From Ohtaekwangia koreensis (GTDB taxonomy: Bacteria > Bacteroidota > Bacteroidia > Cytophagales > Cyclobacteriaceae), in NCBI RefSeq assembly GCF_900167975.1, contig NZ_FUZU01000003.1, positions 744,001 through 808,000 of the forward strand: 64,000 nucleotides of DNA, read 5' to 3'. Shown here one piece after another: positions 36,553-45,229 of this stretch. Position numbers and translations under genes: made by a program. The notes beneath the pieces were generated by a model that worked only from the letters and a program-made list of their open reading frames with translations, did not search any database and was not told where the DNA came from. Within the stretch, counting starts at the first letter, position 1. Every line of letters starts with the position of its first letter.

Positions 36553-36598
36553 GTAGCTATTTGACTACAAATATAATGTAGTCAAATAGCTACGCAAA
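36553..36598 (-). promoter_or_regulatory. Promoter of the ArsR operon with embedded 17-bp inverted-repeat operator
   Basis: GTAGCTATTTGACTACA (36553-36569) is mirrored perfectly by 36577-36593 with a 7-bp spacer. On the minus strand TATATTTG (36568-36575) fits the TAnnTTTG -7 box and TTTG (36595-36598) fits the -33 box at a 19-bp spacing, the Bacteroidota optimum. The operator therefore covers the whole -7 region and the predicted transcript start, only a few bases from the ATG at 36549. Confidence 0.85.
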
Positions 36599-36981
36599 TT
36601 TTTATGCAATTTTTATTGACAAATATTCGCATGTTGTTACTTATATATCTGATTGCCAGGTGGATTTCCCTCTTGTGTAAGACGAGAACTGTTGCACATG
36701 CAACCAAAAGGGGGTGCACCAACCGTTTAAAATTCACGTTTTTGAATTATATGAAATCATTGCCATCCACGGAGTTATTCATATTGCCTACATTCTTGAA
36801 TACGGTTTAAATCATTCTCAAGATTGCGAAGACGTTTAGCGTTTAGAATGCTCTTCTTACCAGCCGAAGCGCGGGTATATAAATATTCATAAATCATGCA
36901 TGGAATGTTAACAACCCTATAATAAAGGTGTTTGCAAACGATTTGGCTGTTAGTTTTGAATGTCTCTTAACGACACATCTT
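36599..36981. other. Divergent intergenic region before the GH9 gene
   Basis: 383 bp. No credible gene; a short plus-strand frame at 36604-36810 looks random. Holds the palindrome GTTTGCAAAC (36930-36939), whose extension TGCAAACGAT (36933-36942) repeats the ATCGTTTGCA motif seen before both PULs, 40 bp upstream of the GH9 start. Confidence 0.5.
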
Positions 36982-39228
36982 ATGAATTTACTTTTGCGGT
37001 ATAGCCTTTTATTTTTCTGCTTTTGCATTTCGCTGACAGCGTTATGTCAAAGCACCAGCAAGTATATTGTGGTTGACCAGTTTGGTTATCTTCCCTCCTC
37101 CAAAAAGATAGCCGTTGTGCGTAATCCCGAGACCGGATTTGACGCTTCAGAGTCTTTTACTCCGGGATCTTCCTATGCAGTGATAGATGCCAAGACCGGG
37201 CAAGCGGTGCTGACCGGCACTGCCGTATCCTGGAATGCAGGTGCGCTCGATAATTCTTCGGGAGACAGAGCCTGGTGGTTTGATTTTTCTGCCGTGACTT
37301 CACCTGGCAGTTACTATATTCTGGATATAGACAAGAATGTGCGTTCATATGGATTCGACATCTCTCCTACTATTTACAATAGTGTTTTACGTCATGCGAT
37401 GCGATCCTTCTTTTATCAACGGGCTGGCTATGCGAAAGAGGCGCGCTATGCAGGCACTGGTTGGGCAGATGGCGCCAGTCACTTAGGACCTCTACAAGAT
37501 AAAAATGCGCGGCCTTATAATGAGAAAACCAACGCTTCGAAAGAGATGGATCTTTCAGGTGCATGGTATGATGCGGGAGACTTTAATCGATATACAAACT
37601 GGACAGCAGGCTATGTAGTTGATTTTCTCAGGTCCTATTTAGAAGCACCGGGAATCTGGACTGACGACTATAATATACCGGAGTCTGGCAATGGTATACC
37701 GGATCTTCTGGATGAAGTTAAATGGGGCATTGATCATCTGTTGAGATTGCAACAGCAAGACGGAGGTGTCGTGAGTATAATAGGCTGTGCGCATGCAAGT
37801 CCACCCTCCTCTGCTACCGGACAAAGTGTATATGGTACCGCGAGTACATCGGCTACGCTGAACACGGCAGCCGCCTATGCGTTTTCTTCTAAAGTTTTTG
37901 GCGAACGTGGTTTAACAGACTATGCATTACAATTAAAAACAAGTGCTATCAAGGCTTGGGATTGGGGCGTAGCGAATCCAAATGTTTTATTCAAGAACAA
38001 CGATGCTGCTTCCGGTACATCCGGAGTTGGCGCTGGTCAACAAGAGACTGATGATTACGGAAGATTTATAGCGAAGCTGAAGGCTGCTTGTTTTCTGTAT
38101 GAGATCACACTCGATCAAAAATATAAAGACTTCATCGAAGCAAATTATACAAAAGTACATCTCATCGAGTGGGGTTGGAATTCGCTCTATGAAGCTTCAA
38201 ACAACGAAGTATTGCTATACTATACAACGTTGCCCAATGTAGATCCTACAGTCGCTGACAAAATCATTACTACGTATAAAAATACGCTCAATACCAGCGA
38301 TCATTTCCTGGCACATCAAAATCACACAGATCCTTACCTGGCTTATATAAATGCGTATGGCTGGGGTAGCAATTCGATGAAATCATTGCAAGGATTAATT
38401 TTCACTGACCTGATCAATTACAACGTTGATCTCTCCCGAAACCAGGAAGCACGTGAGGCTTCAGAGACATACATTCACTATATACATGGCGTGAACCCGC
38501 TAAACATAGTATACCTCTCCAACATGTATGACTATGGCGCAGAAAATTGCGTGAATGAATTCTATCATACCTGGTTTGCTAACGGAAGTGCGAAATGGGA
38601 TCGCGTTGGAACATCTCTCTATGGACCGGCTCCCGGATTTGTTACGGGTGGTGCCAACCCAAGCTATAACTGGGATGGCGTATGCCCAGGAAACGCAGGT
38701 TGCAATACGGAAAGTATAACTCCTCCTAAAGGACAGCCTGCTCAAAAATCATATAAGGATTTTAACACTTCGTGGCCGCTGAATTCATGGGAAGTAACGG
38801 AAAATAGTAATGGTTACCAGATCAACTATATAAGACTGCTTTCGAAATTTATTCAAGCCGGTGTTGATTGTCATGGTACGGCCAACGGAACTGCTTCGTT
38901 TGATGTTTGTGGACATTGCTCCGGAGGCGAAACAGGAATTACTCCATCCACCAGTATAGAAGATTGTAAAAATAATGTATTGAGTTCGGAAGAGCCTGTG
39001 TCGCAAAACTTCAAGTTATACCCTAATCCCGCTACATCTCAGGTGGTTGTCGAGCCTAAACTTAAGAGTACATATACACTTGAAATTTTCAATGCCCAAG
39101 GTAAAATGATTTTTACTACAGTAACTTCCGGAAAGAGTACAATTTCCCTTGCTGACCAGCATACAGGAGTATATCTCTTCAAGATCAACCAGGGTGGCGT
39201 GCAACACGTTCAAAAAATTGTGAAGTAA
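36982..39228 (+). CDS. GH9 endoglucanase with T9SS type A sorting domain
   Basis: 748 residues from the ATG at 36982 (MNLLLRYSLL), which gives a normal signal peptide; an upstream GTG at 36928 does not. Order: signal (1-23), Ig-like CelD_N domain (about 25-115), GH9 (alpha/alpha)6 catalytic domain (about 125-640) with the catalytic-base motif WYDAGDFNRYTNW, the HGVNP motif and the proton-donor Glu in EVTENSNGYQINYIRLL; a short Cys-rich linker DCHGTANGTASFDVCGHC like those of other cytophagal cellulases; and the C-terminal sorting domain (LYPNPATSQVVV...GVYLFKINQGG). It should cut beta-1,4-glucans outside the cell or on its surface. Single gene. Confidence 0.93.
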   Translation: MNLLLRYSLLFFCFCISLTALCQSTSKYIVVDQFGYLPSSKKIAVVRNPETGFDASESFTPGSSYAVIDAKTGQAVLTGTAVSWNAGALDNSSGDRAWWFDFSAVTSPGSYYILDIDKNVRSYGFDISPTIYNSVLRHAMRSFFYQRAGYAKEARYAGTGWADGASHLGPLQDKNARPYNEKTNASKEMDLSGAWYDAGDFNRYTNWTAGYVVDFLRSYLEAPGIWTDDYNIPESGNGIPDLLDEVKWGIDHLLRLQQQDGGVVSIIGCAHASPPSSATGQSVYGTASTSATLNTAAAYAFSSKVFGERGLTDYALQLKTSAIKAWDWGVANPNVLFKNNDAASGTSGVGAGQQETDDYGRFIAKLKAACFLYEITLDQKYKDFIEANYTKVHLIEWGWNSLYEASNNEVLLYYTTLPNVDPTVADKIITTYKNTLNTSDHFLAHQNHTDPYLAYINAYGWGSNSMKSLQGLIFTDLINYNVDLSRNQEAREASETYIHYIHGVNPLNIVYLSNMYDYGAENCVNEFYHTWFANGSAKWDRVGTSLYGPAPGFVTGGANPSYNWDGVCPGNAGCNTESITPPKGQPAQKSYKDFNTSWPLNSWEVTENSNGYQINYIRLLSKFIQAGVDCHGTANGTASFDVCGHCSGGETGITPSTSIEDCKNNVLSSEEPVSQNFKLYPNPATSQVVVEPKLKSTYTLEIFNAQGKMIFTTVTSGKSTISLADQHTGVYLFKINQGGVQHVQKIVK

Positions 39229-39266
39229 TAATTCGTCATTCAGAACCTACCAGCCTTTGTCAACTT

Positions 39267-39303
39267 TATAAGCTATATACAGCGTGCCTGTATATAGCTT
39301 ATA
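39267..39303 (+). terminator. Hairpin terminator after the GH9 gene
   Basis: TATAAGCTATATACAG pairs over 16 bp with CTGTATATAGCTTATA around a 5-nt loop, about 40 bp past the stop; a CTTT follows rather than a long T-run. Confidence 0.65.
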
Positions 39304-39628
39304 CTTTATCTGTTATCCACTTGAAAGTAATAGCACTTTCGCTTCATGAAGCATGCCGTGGACTAAACTCCTCTCCTATTTTACAAGTATTGTTTGCACA
39401 CTCCTCTCATCCGCAGAAATGCCAGATAGTAAGTTAAGTCCCGGCCTCCTGCAACGAAAAGCGCTAAAAATTGTCCCCGTTCCAGTGTAAAAAAGAGCTT
39501 TTTAAATATTTCTTCAACTTAACTTTGAAACTCAAAGTACTTTTAAATATCTTTACATCGAAACAGATAGTTGACATGAATCAACTATTTGAATTTATAA
39601 ATCAGACAATATCTAATCATCAATAATT
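39304..39628. other. Non-coding leader region of the 39629 gene
   Basis: About 325 bp with no gene. Contents are the dyads at 39522-39588 described separately. Confidence 0.45.
39522..39588 (+). promoter_or_regulatory. Two dyads upstream of the 39629 membrane protein
   Basis: ACTTTGA-AAC-TCAAAGT (39522-39538) and ATAGTTGA-N6-TCAACTAT (39567-39588) are perfect inverted repeats within 110 bp of the start at 39629. They look like operator sites; no regulator is adjacent. Confidence 0.4.
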
Positions 39629-39940
39629 ATGAATAACAAATCTGAAGCAACGATGAACAACAATTCAATTGTTTTGAACTTGATCAGCTGGCTGTTTGGC
39701 ATCGCTGTTATCGCGATCGGCTTGGTTAATGTTTTCTGGGGAAACGATCTTGGTTTCGGTATTTTTCTTCTTCTTCTTTCTTTGGTATACTTCCCTCCTT
39801 TGAGTGCCATGCTTAAAGAAAAGACAAACCTCTCAATCCCTGGAATTGTAAAATTCTTACTTGGTGTTTTTATACTCTGGGCAGCGTTAGGCGTTGGCGA
39901 ATTGTTTGGCAAGATTGACCTTATGATGAGTAGTTTTTAA
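39629..39940 (+). CDS. Small inner-membrane protein
   Basis: 103 residues with three likely transmembrane helices (about 13-33, 39-56 and 72-92) and short loops (GNDLGFGIF, AMLKEKTNLSIPG). An alternative start lies at Met9. The opposite strand also shows a 99-codon frame (39613-39912), but that one has a basic, proline-rich composition with no structure, so this strand is the coding one. Unknown function. Confidence 0.7.
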   Translation: MNNKSEATMNNNSIVLNLISWLFGIAVIAIGLVNVFWGNDLGFGIFLLLLSLVYFPPLSAMLKEKTNLSIPGIVKFLLGVFILWAALGVGELFGKIDLMMSSF

Positions 39941-40269
39941 TACACTATACGGACTCTCCCTGAAGGAAGTGTCCGCGTTTGATGTATAGAAACAATATTG
40001 AAAGGAATAACAACGGAATGGCTACTGCTGCAGTATTACGTCATTCATGGTTGAACTCATTCTTCCCGCTCGGTATATTATCAGGTAAACGTCTCTTACT
40101 TTTCCGTACCATGCGGTTCTTTTAGTGTTTTAGGTTATCCGTTATCCAAAATTTGCATCTAAAAATTGAAGATGCACGTTTTAGCAGATATCACAGTCTG
40201 CTGAGGTATACTGGTCAACACCAGGCTATATACATTAGGCATCAAAACGGAAAACTAAAATAGAATAAA
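39941..40269. other. Intergenic region with weak hairpin
   Basis: A hairpin CGGAC...GTCCG at 39950-39975 just after the stop could end the upstream transcript. I see nothing else in the 329 bp. Confidence 0.4.
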
Positions 40270-40698
40270 ATGGAAAAATCAAACTTCTTACGGGGACTGG
40301 CCACCACAAGTTTCTATGCAGCGGATCTGGAAGGTGCCAAAAAATGGTATACTGACCTGCTGGGGATCGAACCTTACTTTAACGTTCCGGGGTATATAGA
40401 ATTCAGAATTGGTGATTATCAACACGAACTCGGCATCATCGACAGTAAGTATGCACCACAGGGTGCAGCAACTTCTCCTGCTGGCGCTATAGTATATTGG
40501 CACGTTGATAACCTCGAAACCACACTTGATACGTTACTTTCATCTGGAGCTACTTTATACCAACCGATCACCGACCATAGTGGCGGAAAAGGAAGCTTCG
40601 TCACAACATCCGTTGTTGATCCTTTCGGAAATATATTGGGCATCATGACCAACAAGCATTATCTTGAAATATTAAATCAACGTAACGCAGCATCGTAA
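40270..40698 (+). CDS. VOC-family (glyoxalase/bleomycin-resistance-like) protein
   Basis: 142 residues. Two beta-alpha-beta-beta-beta modules are visible: FYAADLEGAKKWYTDLLGIEPYFNVPGYIEFRIG and IVYWHVDNLETTLDTLLSSGATLYQPITDHSGGKGSFVTTSVVDPFGNILGIM. The DPFGNILGIM ending is diagnostic of the VOC fold. Metal-binding residues of true glyoxalase I are not clearly placed, so the reaction is unknown. Its stop codon overlaps the start of the next gene by one base. Confidence 0.9.
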   Translation: MEKSNFLRGLATTSFYAADLEGAKKWYTDLLGIEPYFNVPGYIEFRIGDYQHELGIIDSKYAPQGAATSPAGAIVYWHVDNLETTLDTLLSSGATLYQPITDHSGGKGSFVTTSVVDPFGNILGIMTNKHYLEILNQRNAAS

Positions 40699-41075
40699 TG
40701 ATGGAAATGAAAGACGGAAAGCAAGCTGTCTATGCCAAAACACGAAAGGAATGGAGACAATGGTTAAGGGCAAATAGCCAAACTGAAAAATCGGTCTGGC
40801 TTATCCTGTACCATAAGAAGAGCAATGTAGAATGTGTTACCAACGATGATGCCACTGAAGAAGCGGTCTGCTTCGGATGGATTGATAGCCTGTGCAAGAA
40901 AAGAGATTCCCAAAGCTATTATCTTACGTTCACGCCCCGGAAGCCAAAAAGTAAATGGAGTAAACCCAACCGCGATCGAGCTGAAAAGATGATTCAAAAG
41001 AGACTGATGACAAAACAAGGACAAAAAGCAATCGATCTGGCAAAGGAAATTGGCACGTGGGAAACTGCTCAATAA
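40698..41075 (+). CDS. YdeI/OmdA-family protein, shortened at the C-terminus
   Basis: 125 residues. Matches the YdeI-family N-terminal part: RKEWRQWLRANSQTEKSVWLILYHK, EEAVCFGWIDSLCKKRD, YYLTFTPRKPKSKWSKPNR. Family members are usually about 190 residues with an additional C-terminal OmdA helix domain; here the frame stops at GTWETAQ, right at the domain boundary. Either a natural short form or a truncation. It shares one base with the VOC gene, so the two are cotranscribed. Confidence 0.8.
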   Translation: MMEMKDGKQAVYAKTRKEWRQWLRANSQTEKSVWLILYHKKSNVECVTNDDATEEAVCFGWIDSLCKKRDSQSYYLTFTPRKPKSKWSKPNRDRAEKMIQKRLMTKQGQKAIDLAKEIGTWETAQ

Positions 41076-41213
41076 ATAACCTGCTAACGTGTAGGGCTGA
41101 CGTTGAATTCAGAGCATTCCCCCATCAGAATATAATTTATTTGAAATCTGTACTTTCACTAATCCAGAAATCGAAATCACATTAACCATATAATTACTTT
41201 CTAAAAGCAGATC

Positions 41214-41810
41214 ATGAACGTATTGATTGTATATAGTCATCCCAGTAAGAAATCATATACCTATCAAATACTGGAACTCCTGAAGAATGAATTACTTCAA
41301 CAACAACTGACCGTCCAAATTTCAGATTTATATGCTATAAATTTTCGGTGTGATATGTCTGAAGAAGAGTATATCAGAGAAGGCTTGGGTAAACGTGAAT
41401 TACCAATTCCCGATGACGTATTATCAGAACATAGAAAAATTAAAAACGCAGATTGCATTATTTTTTTGTATCCGGTCTTTTGGAGTGATTGTCCTGCAAA
41501 ATTAAAAGGTTGGTTCGACAGAGTATATACAGTAGGTTATGCCTACAAGAATAACAATAGCATATCAAAAATGAAGACCATGAAATATGGTCTCGCCATG
41601 TGCACGGCCGGATATTCAAATGATTTTCTAATTGAAACAGGTATAGCACAAAGCATGAAAACCATTATGATTGACGATAGACTGAGAAACCGATTCGATC
41701 AGAAAGAGATGGTCATTCTCGGAGGTACATTAGACTTAGAGAATGTTAGGCAAAAGCACTTAGAGAAAATCAAAGAAATCGCAATCAGAATCAAAGCTTA
41801 TCTTCCGTAG
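41214..41810 (+). CDS. NAD(P)H-dependent oxidoreductase, flavodoxin-like fold (MdaB/KefF type)
   Basis: 198 residues. IVYSHPSKKSYTYQILELL is the phosphate-binding start of Flavodoxin_2 proteins; ADCIIFLYPVFWSDCPAKLKGWFDRVYTVGYAY contains the conserved active-site loop of quinone reductases of the MdaB/KefF group. It should bind FMN or FAD and reduce quinones or nitro compounds with NAD(P)H. Isolated gene. Confidence 0.9.
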   Translation: MNVLIVYSHPSKKSYTYQILELLKNELLQQQLTVQISDLYAINFRCDMSEEEYIREGLGKRELPIPDDVLSEHRKIKNADCIIFLYPVFWSDCPAKLKGWFDRVYTVGYAYKNNNSISKMKTMKYGLAMCTAGYSNDFLIETGIAQSMKTIMIDDRLRNRFDQKEMVILGGTLDLENVRQKHLEKIKEIAIRIKAYLP

Positions 41811-42538
41811 TGCTCAATTCACATCGTGAATTCAAGTGATGTCAGTTCCGCTATGCCATGACTATTTTAGCTGGTATATTTTGACATTGTAAATCTCATG
41901 ATGAGAGCTTGTAGTGCAAGACCTAAAACATATACATATACTATATATACAAGATTTTACACATTATAAAAGCGCATTTAAATCACCTTGAAGTAAAATA
42001 AGCTGCATTTATAGGTTGCTTGCTTAAAATCACATTTACACCAAGGATTATTCCCTCTAACTATCCTCAATTTTACGCAATCGTTAGCAGTCATTTATCC
42101 CTCATATACTCTCGATTTATAGAGCCTCAAACAACCTGAACACAGGTAACGAGTTATCTACAACAATGTAAAAATTATTAAAAATTAACATTGAAGTGAA
42201 TTACGATGCAATTAACCTTTAAAGAGCTATTATTTAAACATTTTATATACCCACATATTAGGTATAATAATGAGTATTGACAATACGATGGGCTAATCAG
42301 ATCATCTTTACGACCTCTAGTATAAAATCCAAAGGGGTTACTTCGCTATGTTATACAGGTATGGATTTCCTTTATCATAATGACCGTAGATTATGAAGAT
42401 GATGTTTACAGATTGTATTATAATTTCTTTCTGTTATCCAAGACTTTGATAACAAGCGCTATAGATAATCCGCTATACAATTAACTTCATTTTTGGCGAT
42501 TTATGTGATCCCATTTTTTAATACAACGAAATTCATCT
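41811..42538. other. Long AT-rich non-coding region before the pectate lyase gene
   Basis: 728 bp without a credible gene. A small hairpin at 41817-41833 follows the upstream gene, and ATCGTTAGCA at 42080-42089 is one base off the ATCGTTTGCA motif seen before other glycan genes. The rest is unassigned. Confidence 0.4.
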
Positions 42539-45229
42539 ATGCTAAAATTACGAATCCTATCATGTCTGGTTGGCACTGTCTTGATATGTATTACTAATTT
42601 TTCATTTGCACAAAATGATTGCCCCGTGGTTGGCTGGGCAAGTCAGAACGGTGGAGTAACAGGAGGTGGAACCGTAGCAGCTGCTACGATTGTTACGAAT
42701 TACAACGACCTTAAAACAGCCATCACATCTACTGCCGTTAAAGTCATCAATATATCAGGAACGATTACAATACCTTCCGGTGGGCGACTAAGTCTCAAAG
42801 ACCAATCCGGAAAAACAATCTTTGGTTTACCGGGTTCGAAGTTGGTTTCAAGCGATCAGTCTGCAGACAATTCAGGTATACTATATATTCGGAACTGCTC
42901 GAATATAATATTCAAAAATGTGACGTTTGAAGGACCTGGCGCGTATGACGCTGATGGCTGGGACAACATGACACTGGATAATTGCACGAATGTATGGATA
43001 GATCATTGTGAATTTCAGGACGGCATGGATGGAAACTTCGATATTAAAAATTCATCAGACTATATTACTGTAACGTGGTGCAAATTCATATATAACAAAG
43101 CCCCACGAGCCGGTGGCCCGGGCGGAGCAGATGATCACAGGTTCTCTGACTTGTTCGGATCAAGTGATGGTACTACCACTGACCGGGGCAAACTTCGCGT
43201 AACCATGCAATATTGCTGGTGGGCTCAAGGCTGCAAAGCGCGTATGCCACGTGTACGTTTCGGTAAAGTACATATAGCCAACAATCTTTTCAACAGTACA
43301 GTTGCTGCCCAGTGCATACAGGCAGGGTTTGAAGCCGATCTATTGGTGGAAAGCAATGTGTTTGAAAATGTAAACAGACCCATCGACCTGATGGACAACA
43401 ACTTTACAGCGGTCACCGAAAAAAATAATAAGTTCTTAAGCACTACCGGAAACAAAGCAGGAAGCGGTACGGCCTTTACACCGCCCTATACATTAGATGT
43501 AACGCTTGTAGATAATGTGAAAGATACGGTTATAACGAATGCTGGAGCAACACTGACGTCTGCATCTTGTGATGTTACCACTCCGGTAACCTATACATTG
43601 AGTACTACAGCTACACCAACCGTAGGCGGAACCATTACCGGTGCAGGTACATATACTTCAGGAACTGTTGTGACAGTAAAAGCAACACCGGCTACCGGAT
43701 ATACCTTTACCGGATGGAGTGGTGATGCATCCGGGACAGATGCTACCATTACAGTAACCATGAGCGGTAACAAATCGGTGACTGCTAACTTTCAGGCGGA
43801 TGCGGCTACTCCTACAAACTATATACTTAGCACCACCGTCACACCAAACGCGGGTGGAACGATTAGTGGAGCGGGCACATATACTTCAGGAACTGTAGTG
43901 ACGGTAAAAGCAACACCGGCTACCGGATATACCTTTACGGGATGGAGTGGTGATGCATCAGGGACAAATGCTTCCATTACCGTAACCATGAGCGGTAACA
44001 AATCCGTAACTGCAAATTTTCAAGCGGATGCGGCTACTCCTACAAACTATACACTTAGCACCACAGCCACACCAGCTGCGGGTGGAACGATCACCGGTGC
44101 TGGTGCATATACCTCCGGAACAGTAGTGACGGTAAAAGCGACACCTGCCACTGGATATACTTTTACAGGATGGAGTGGTGATGCATCAGGGACAAATGCT
44201 TCCATTACCGTAACCATGAGCGGTAACAAATCTGTAACTGCAAATTTTCAAGCGGATGCGGCTACTCCTACAAACTATACACTTAGCACCACAGCCACAC
44301 CAGCTGCGGGTGGAACGATCACCGGTGCTGGTACATATACCTCCGGAACAGTAGTGACGGTAAAAGCAACACCTGCTACCGGATATACCTTCACAGGATG
44401 GAGTGGTGATGCGTCTGGTACAGCTACTTCTGTGACTGTAACCATGAGCGGCAACAAATCAGTGACTGCTAATTTTCAAGCGGATGCCGTTACGCCTACA
44501 AACTATACACTTAGCACCACGGCCACACCAACTGCGGGTGGCACAATCACTGGTGCGGGGACATATACTTCAGGCACTGCAGTGACGGTAAAAGCGACAC
44601 CTGCCACTGGATATACTTTTACAGGATGGAGTGGTGATGCATCAGGGACAGATGCTTCTGTAACGGTAACTATGAGCGGGAATAAATCAGTGACCGCGAA
44701 TTTTCAGGAGCAAGTTATTGCACCAGTAACGTATACGCTTAGCACAACATCTATACCTACTGGTGGTGGCACTATACTCGGTGCAGGGACATACGATGAA
44801 GGTACTGTCGTAACCGTAACCGTTACACCTTCCATCGGATATACATTTACCGGGTGGAGTGGCGATATATCAGACACCTCCCCTTCTGTTACAATAACGA
44901 TGAACAGCAATAAATCGATTATAGCAAACTTCGATGCGCAAAGTAGCGTGAGCACGATCGTAACACCACAAAAATTATTTTCCCCTGACAACCGAGGTGA
45001 CGCCACAACAGAAACATGGTTGATTGAGAATGCATACTTGCTGGACGGATGCGAAATTATAGTATACAACCGGCAAGGACAGAAAGTATATTCTTCTGTC
45101 GGATACCCATCGCCCTGGAACGGAACACTGGATGGAAGACCACTTCCGGATGGTGCATATTTTTACATCATCCGATATCCAAATCAGAAGAAACAAACAG
45201 GAAGTGTAACCATTGCAAGATTGAAATGA
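42539..45229 (+). CDS. Pectate lyase (PL1) with six internal beta-repeats and T9SS type B sorting domain
   Basis: 896 residues. Signal peptide 1-24; PL1 parallel beta-helix about 28-340 with the family motif VWIDHCEFQDGMDGNFDIKN and the Ca/substrate region (WWAQGCKARMPRVRFGKVHI). Then six tandem 76-residue bacterial-repeat domains (about 352-800; YTLSTTATP...GYTFTGWSGDASG...NKSVTANF), each encoded by a 228-bp repeat. The C-terminus (about 806-896, ending VYSS...WNGTLDGRPLPDGAYFYIIRY...TGSVTIARLK) is a CHU_C/T9SS type B domain. It should cleave polygalacturonan at or outside the cell surface. Its stop overlaps the start of the PorP/SprF gene by 4 bp (ATGA). Confidence 0.92.
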   Translation: MLKLRILSCLVGTVLICITNFSFAQNDCPVVGWASQNGGVTGGGTVAAATIVTNYNDLKTAITSTAVKVINISGTITIPSGGRLSLKDQSGKTIFGLPGSKLVSSDQSADNSGILYIRNCSNIIFKNVTFEGPGAYDADGWDNMTLDNCTNVWIDHCEFQDGMDGNFDIKNSSDYITVTWCKFIYNKAPRAGGPGGADDHRFSDLFGSSDGTTTDRGKLRVTMQYCWWAQGCKARMPRVRFGKVHIANNLFNSTVAAQCIQAGFEADLLVESNVFENVNRPIDLMDNNFTAVTEKNNKFLSTTGNKAGSGTAFTPPYTLDVTLVDNVKDTVITNAGATLTSASCDVTTPVTYTLSTTATPTVGGTITGAGTYTSGTVVTVKATPATGYTFTGWSGDASGTDATITVTMSGNKSVTANFQADAATPTNYILSTTVTPNAGGTISGAGTYTSGTVVTVKATPATGYTFTGWSGDASGTNASITVTMSGNKSVTANFQADAATPTNYTLSTTATPAAGGTITGAGAYTSGTVVTVKATPATGYTFTGWSGDASGTNASITVTMSGNKSVTANFQADAATPTNYTLSTTATPAAGGTITGAGTYTSGTVVTVKATPATGYTFTGWSGDASGTATSVTVTMSGNKSVTANFQADAVTPTNYTLSTTATPTAGGTITGAGTYTSGTAVTVKATPATGYTFTGWSGDASGTDASVTVTMSGNKSVTANFQEQVIAPVTYTLSTTSIPTGGGTILGAGTYDEGTVVTVTVTPSIGYTFTGWSGDISDTSPSVTITMNSNKSIIANFDAQSSVSTIVTPQKLFSPDNRGDATTETWLIENAYLLDGCEIIVYNRQGQKVYSSVGYPSPWNGTLDGRPLPDGAYFYIIRYPNQKKQTGSVTIARLK
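43592..44940 (+). repeat. Six tandem 228-bp repeats inside the pectate lyase gene
   Basis: Repeat starts at 43592, 43820, 44048, 44276, 44504 and 44732. Copies 1-5 are nearly identical at the DNA level in their second half (GGATGGAGTGGTGATGC and neighbours); the sixth is divergent. They encode 76-residue modules of the bacterial-repeat/InlB-B type. Confidence 0.9.

Noticed and set aside
36604-36810. 68-codon plus-strand frame upstream of the GH9 gene
   Set aside because: No homology pattern and it lies in the divergent regulatory region; random composition.
39613-39912. 99-codon minus-strand frame opposite the small membrane protein
   Set aside because: Low-complexity basic sequence; the plus strand gives well-formed transmembrane helices.
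43225-45069. Series of 60-codon minus-strand frames in the pectate lyase repeats
   Set aside because: They recur every 228 bp as mirror images of the coding repeats and have no start signals or structure.
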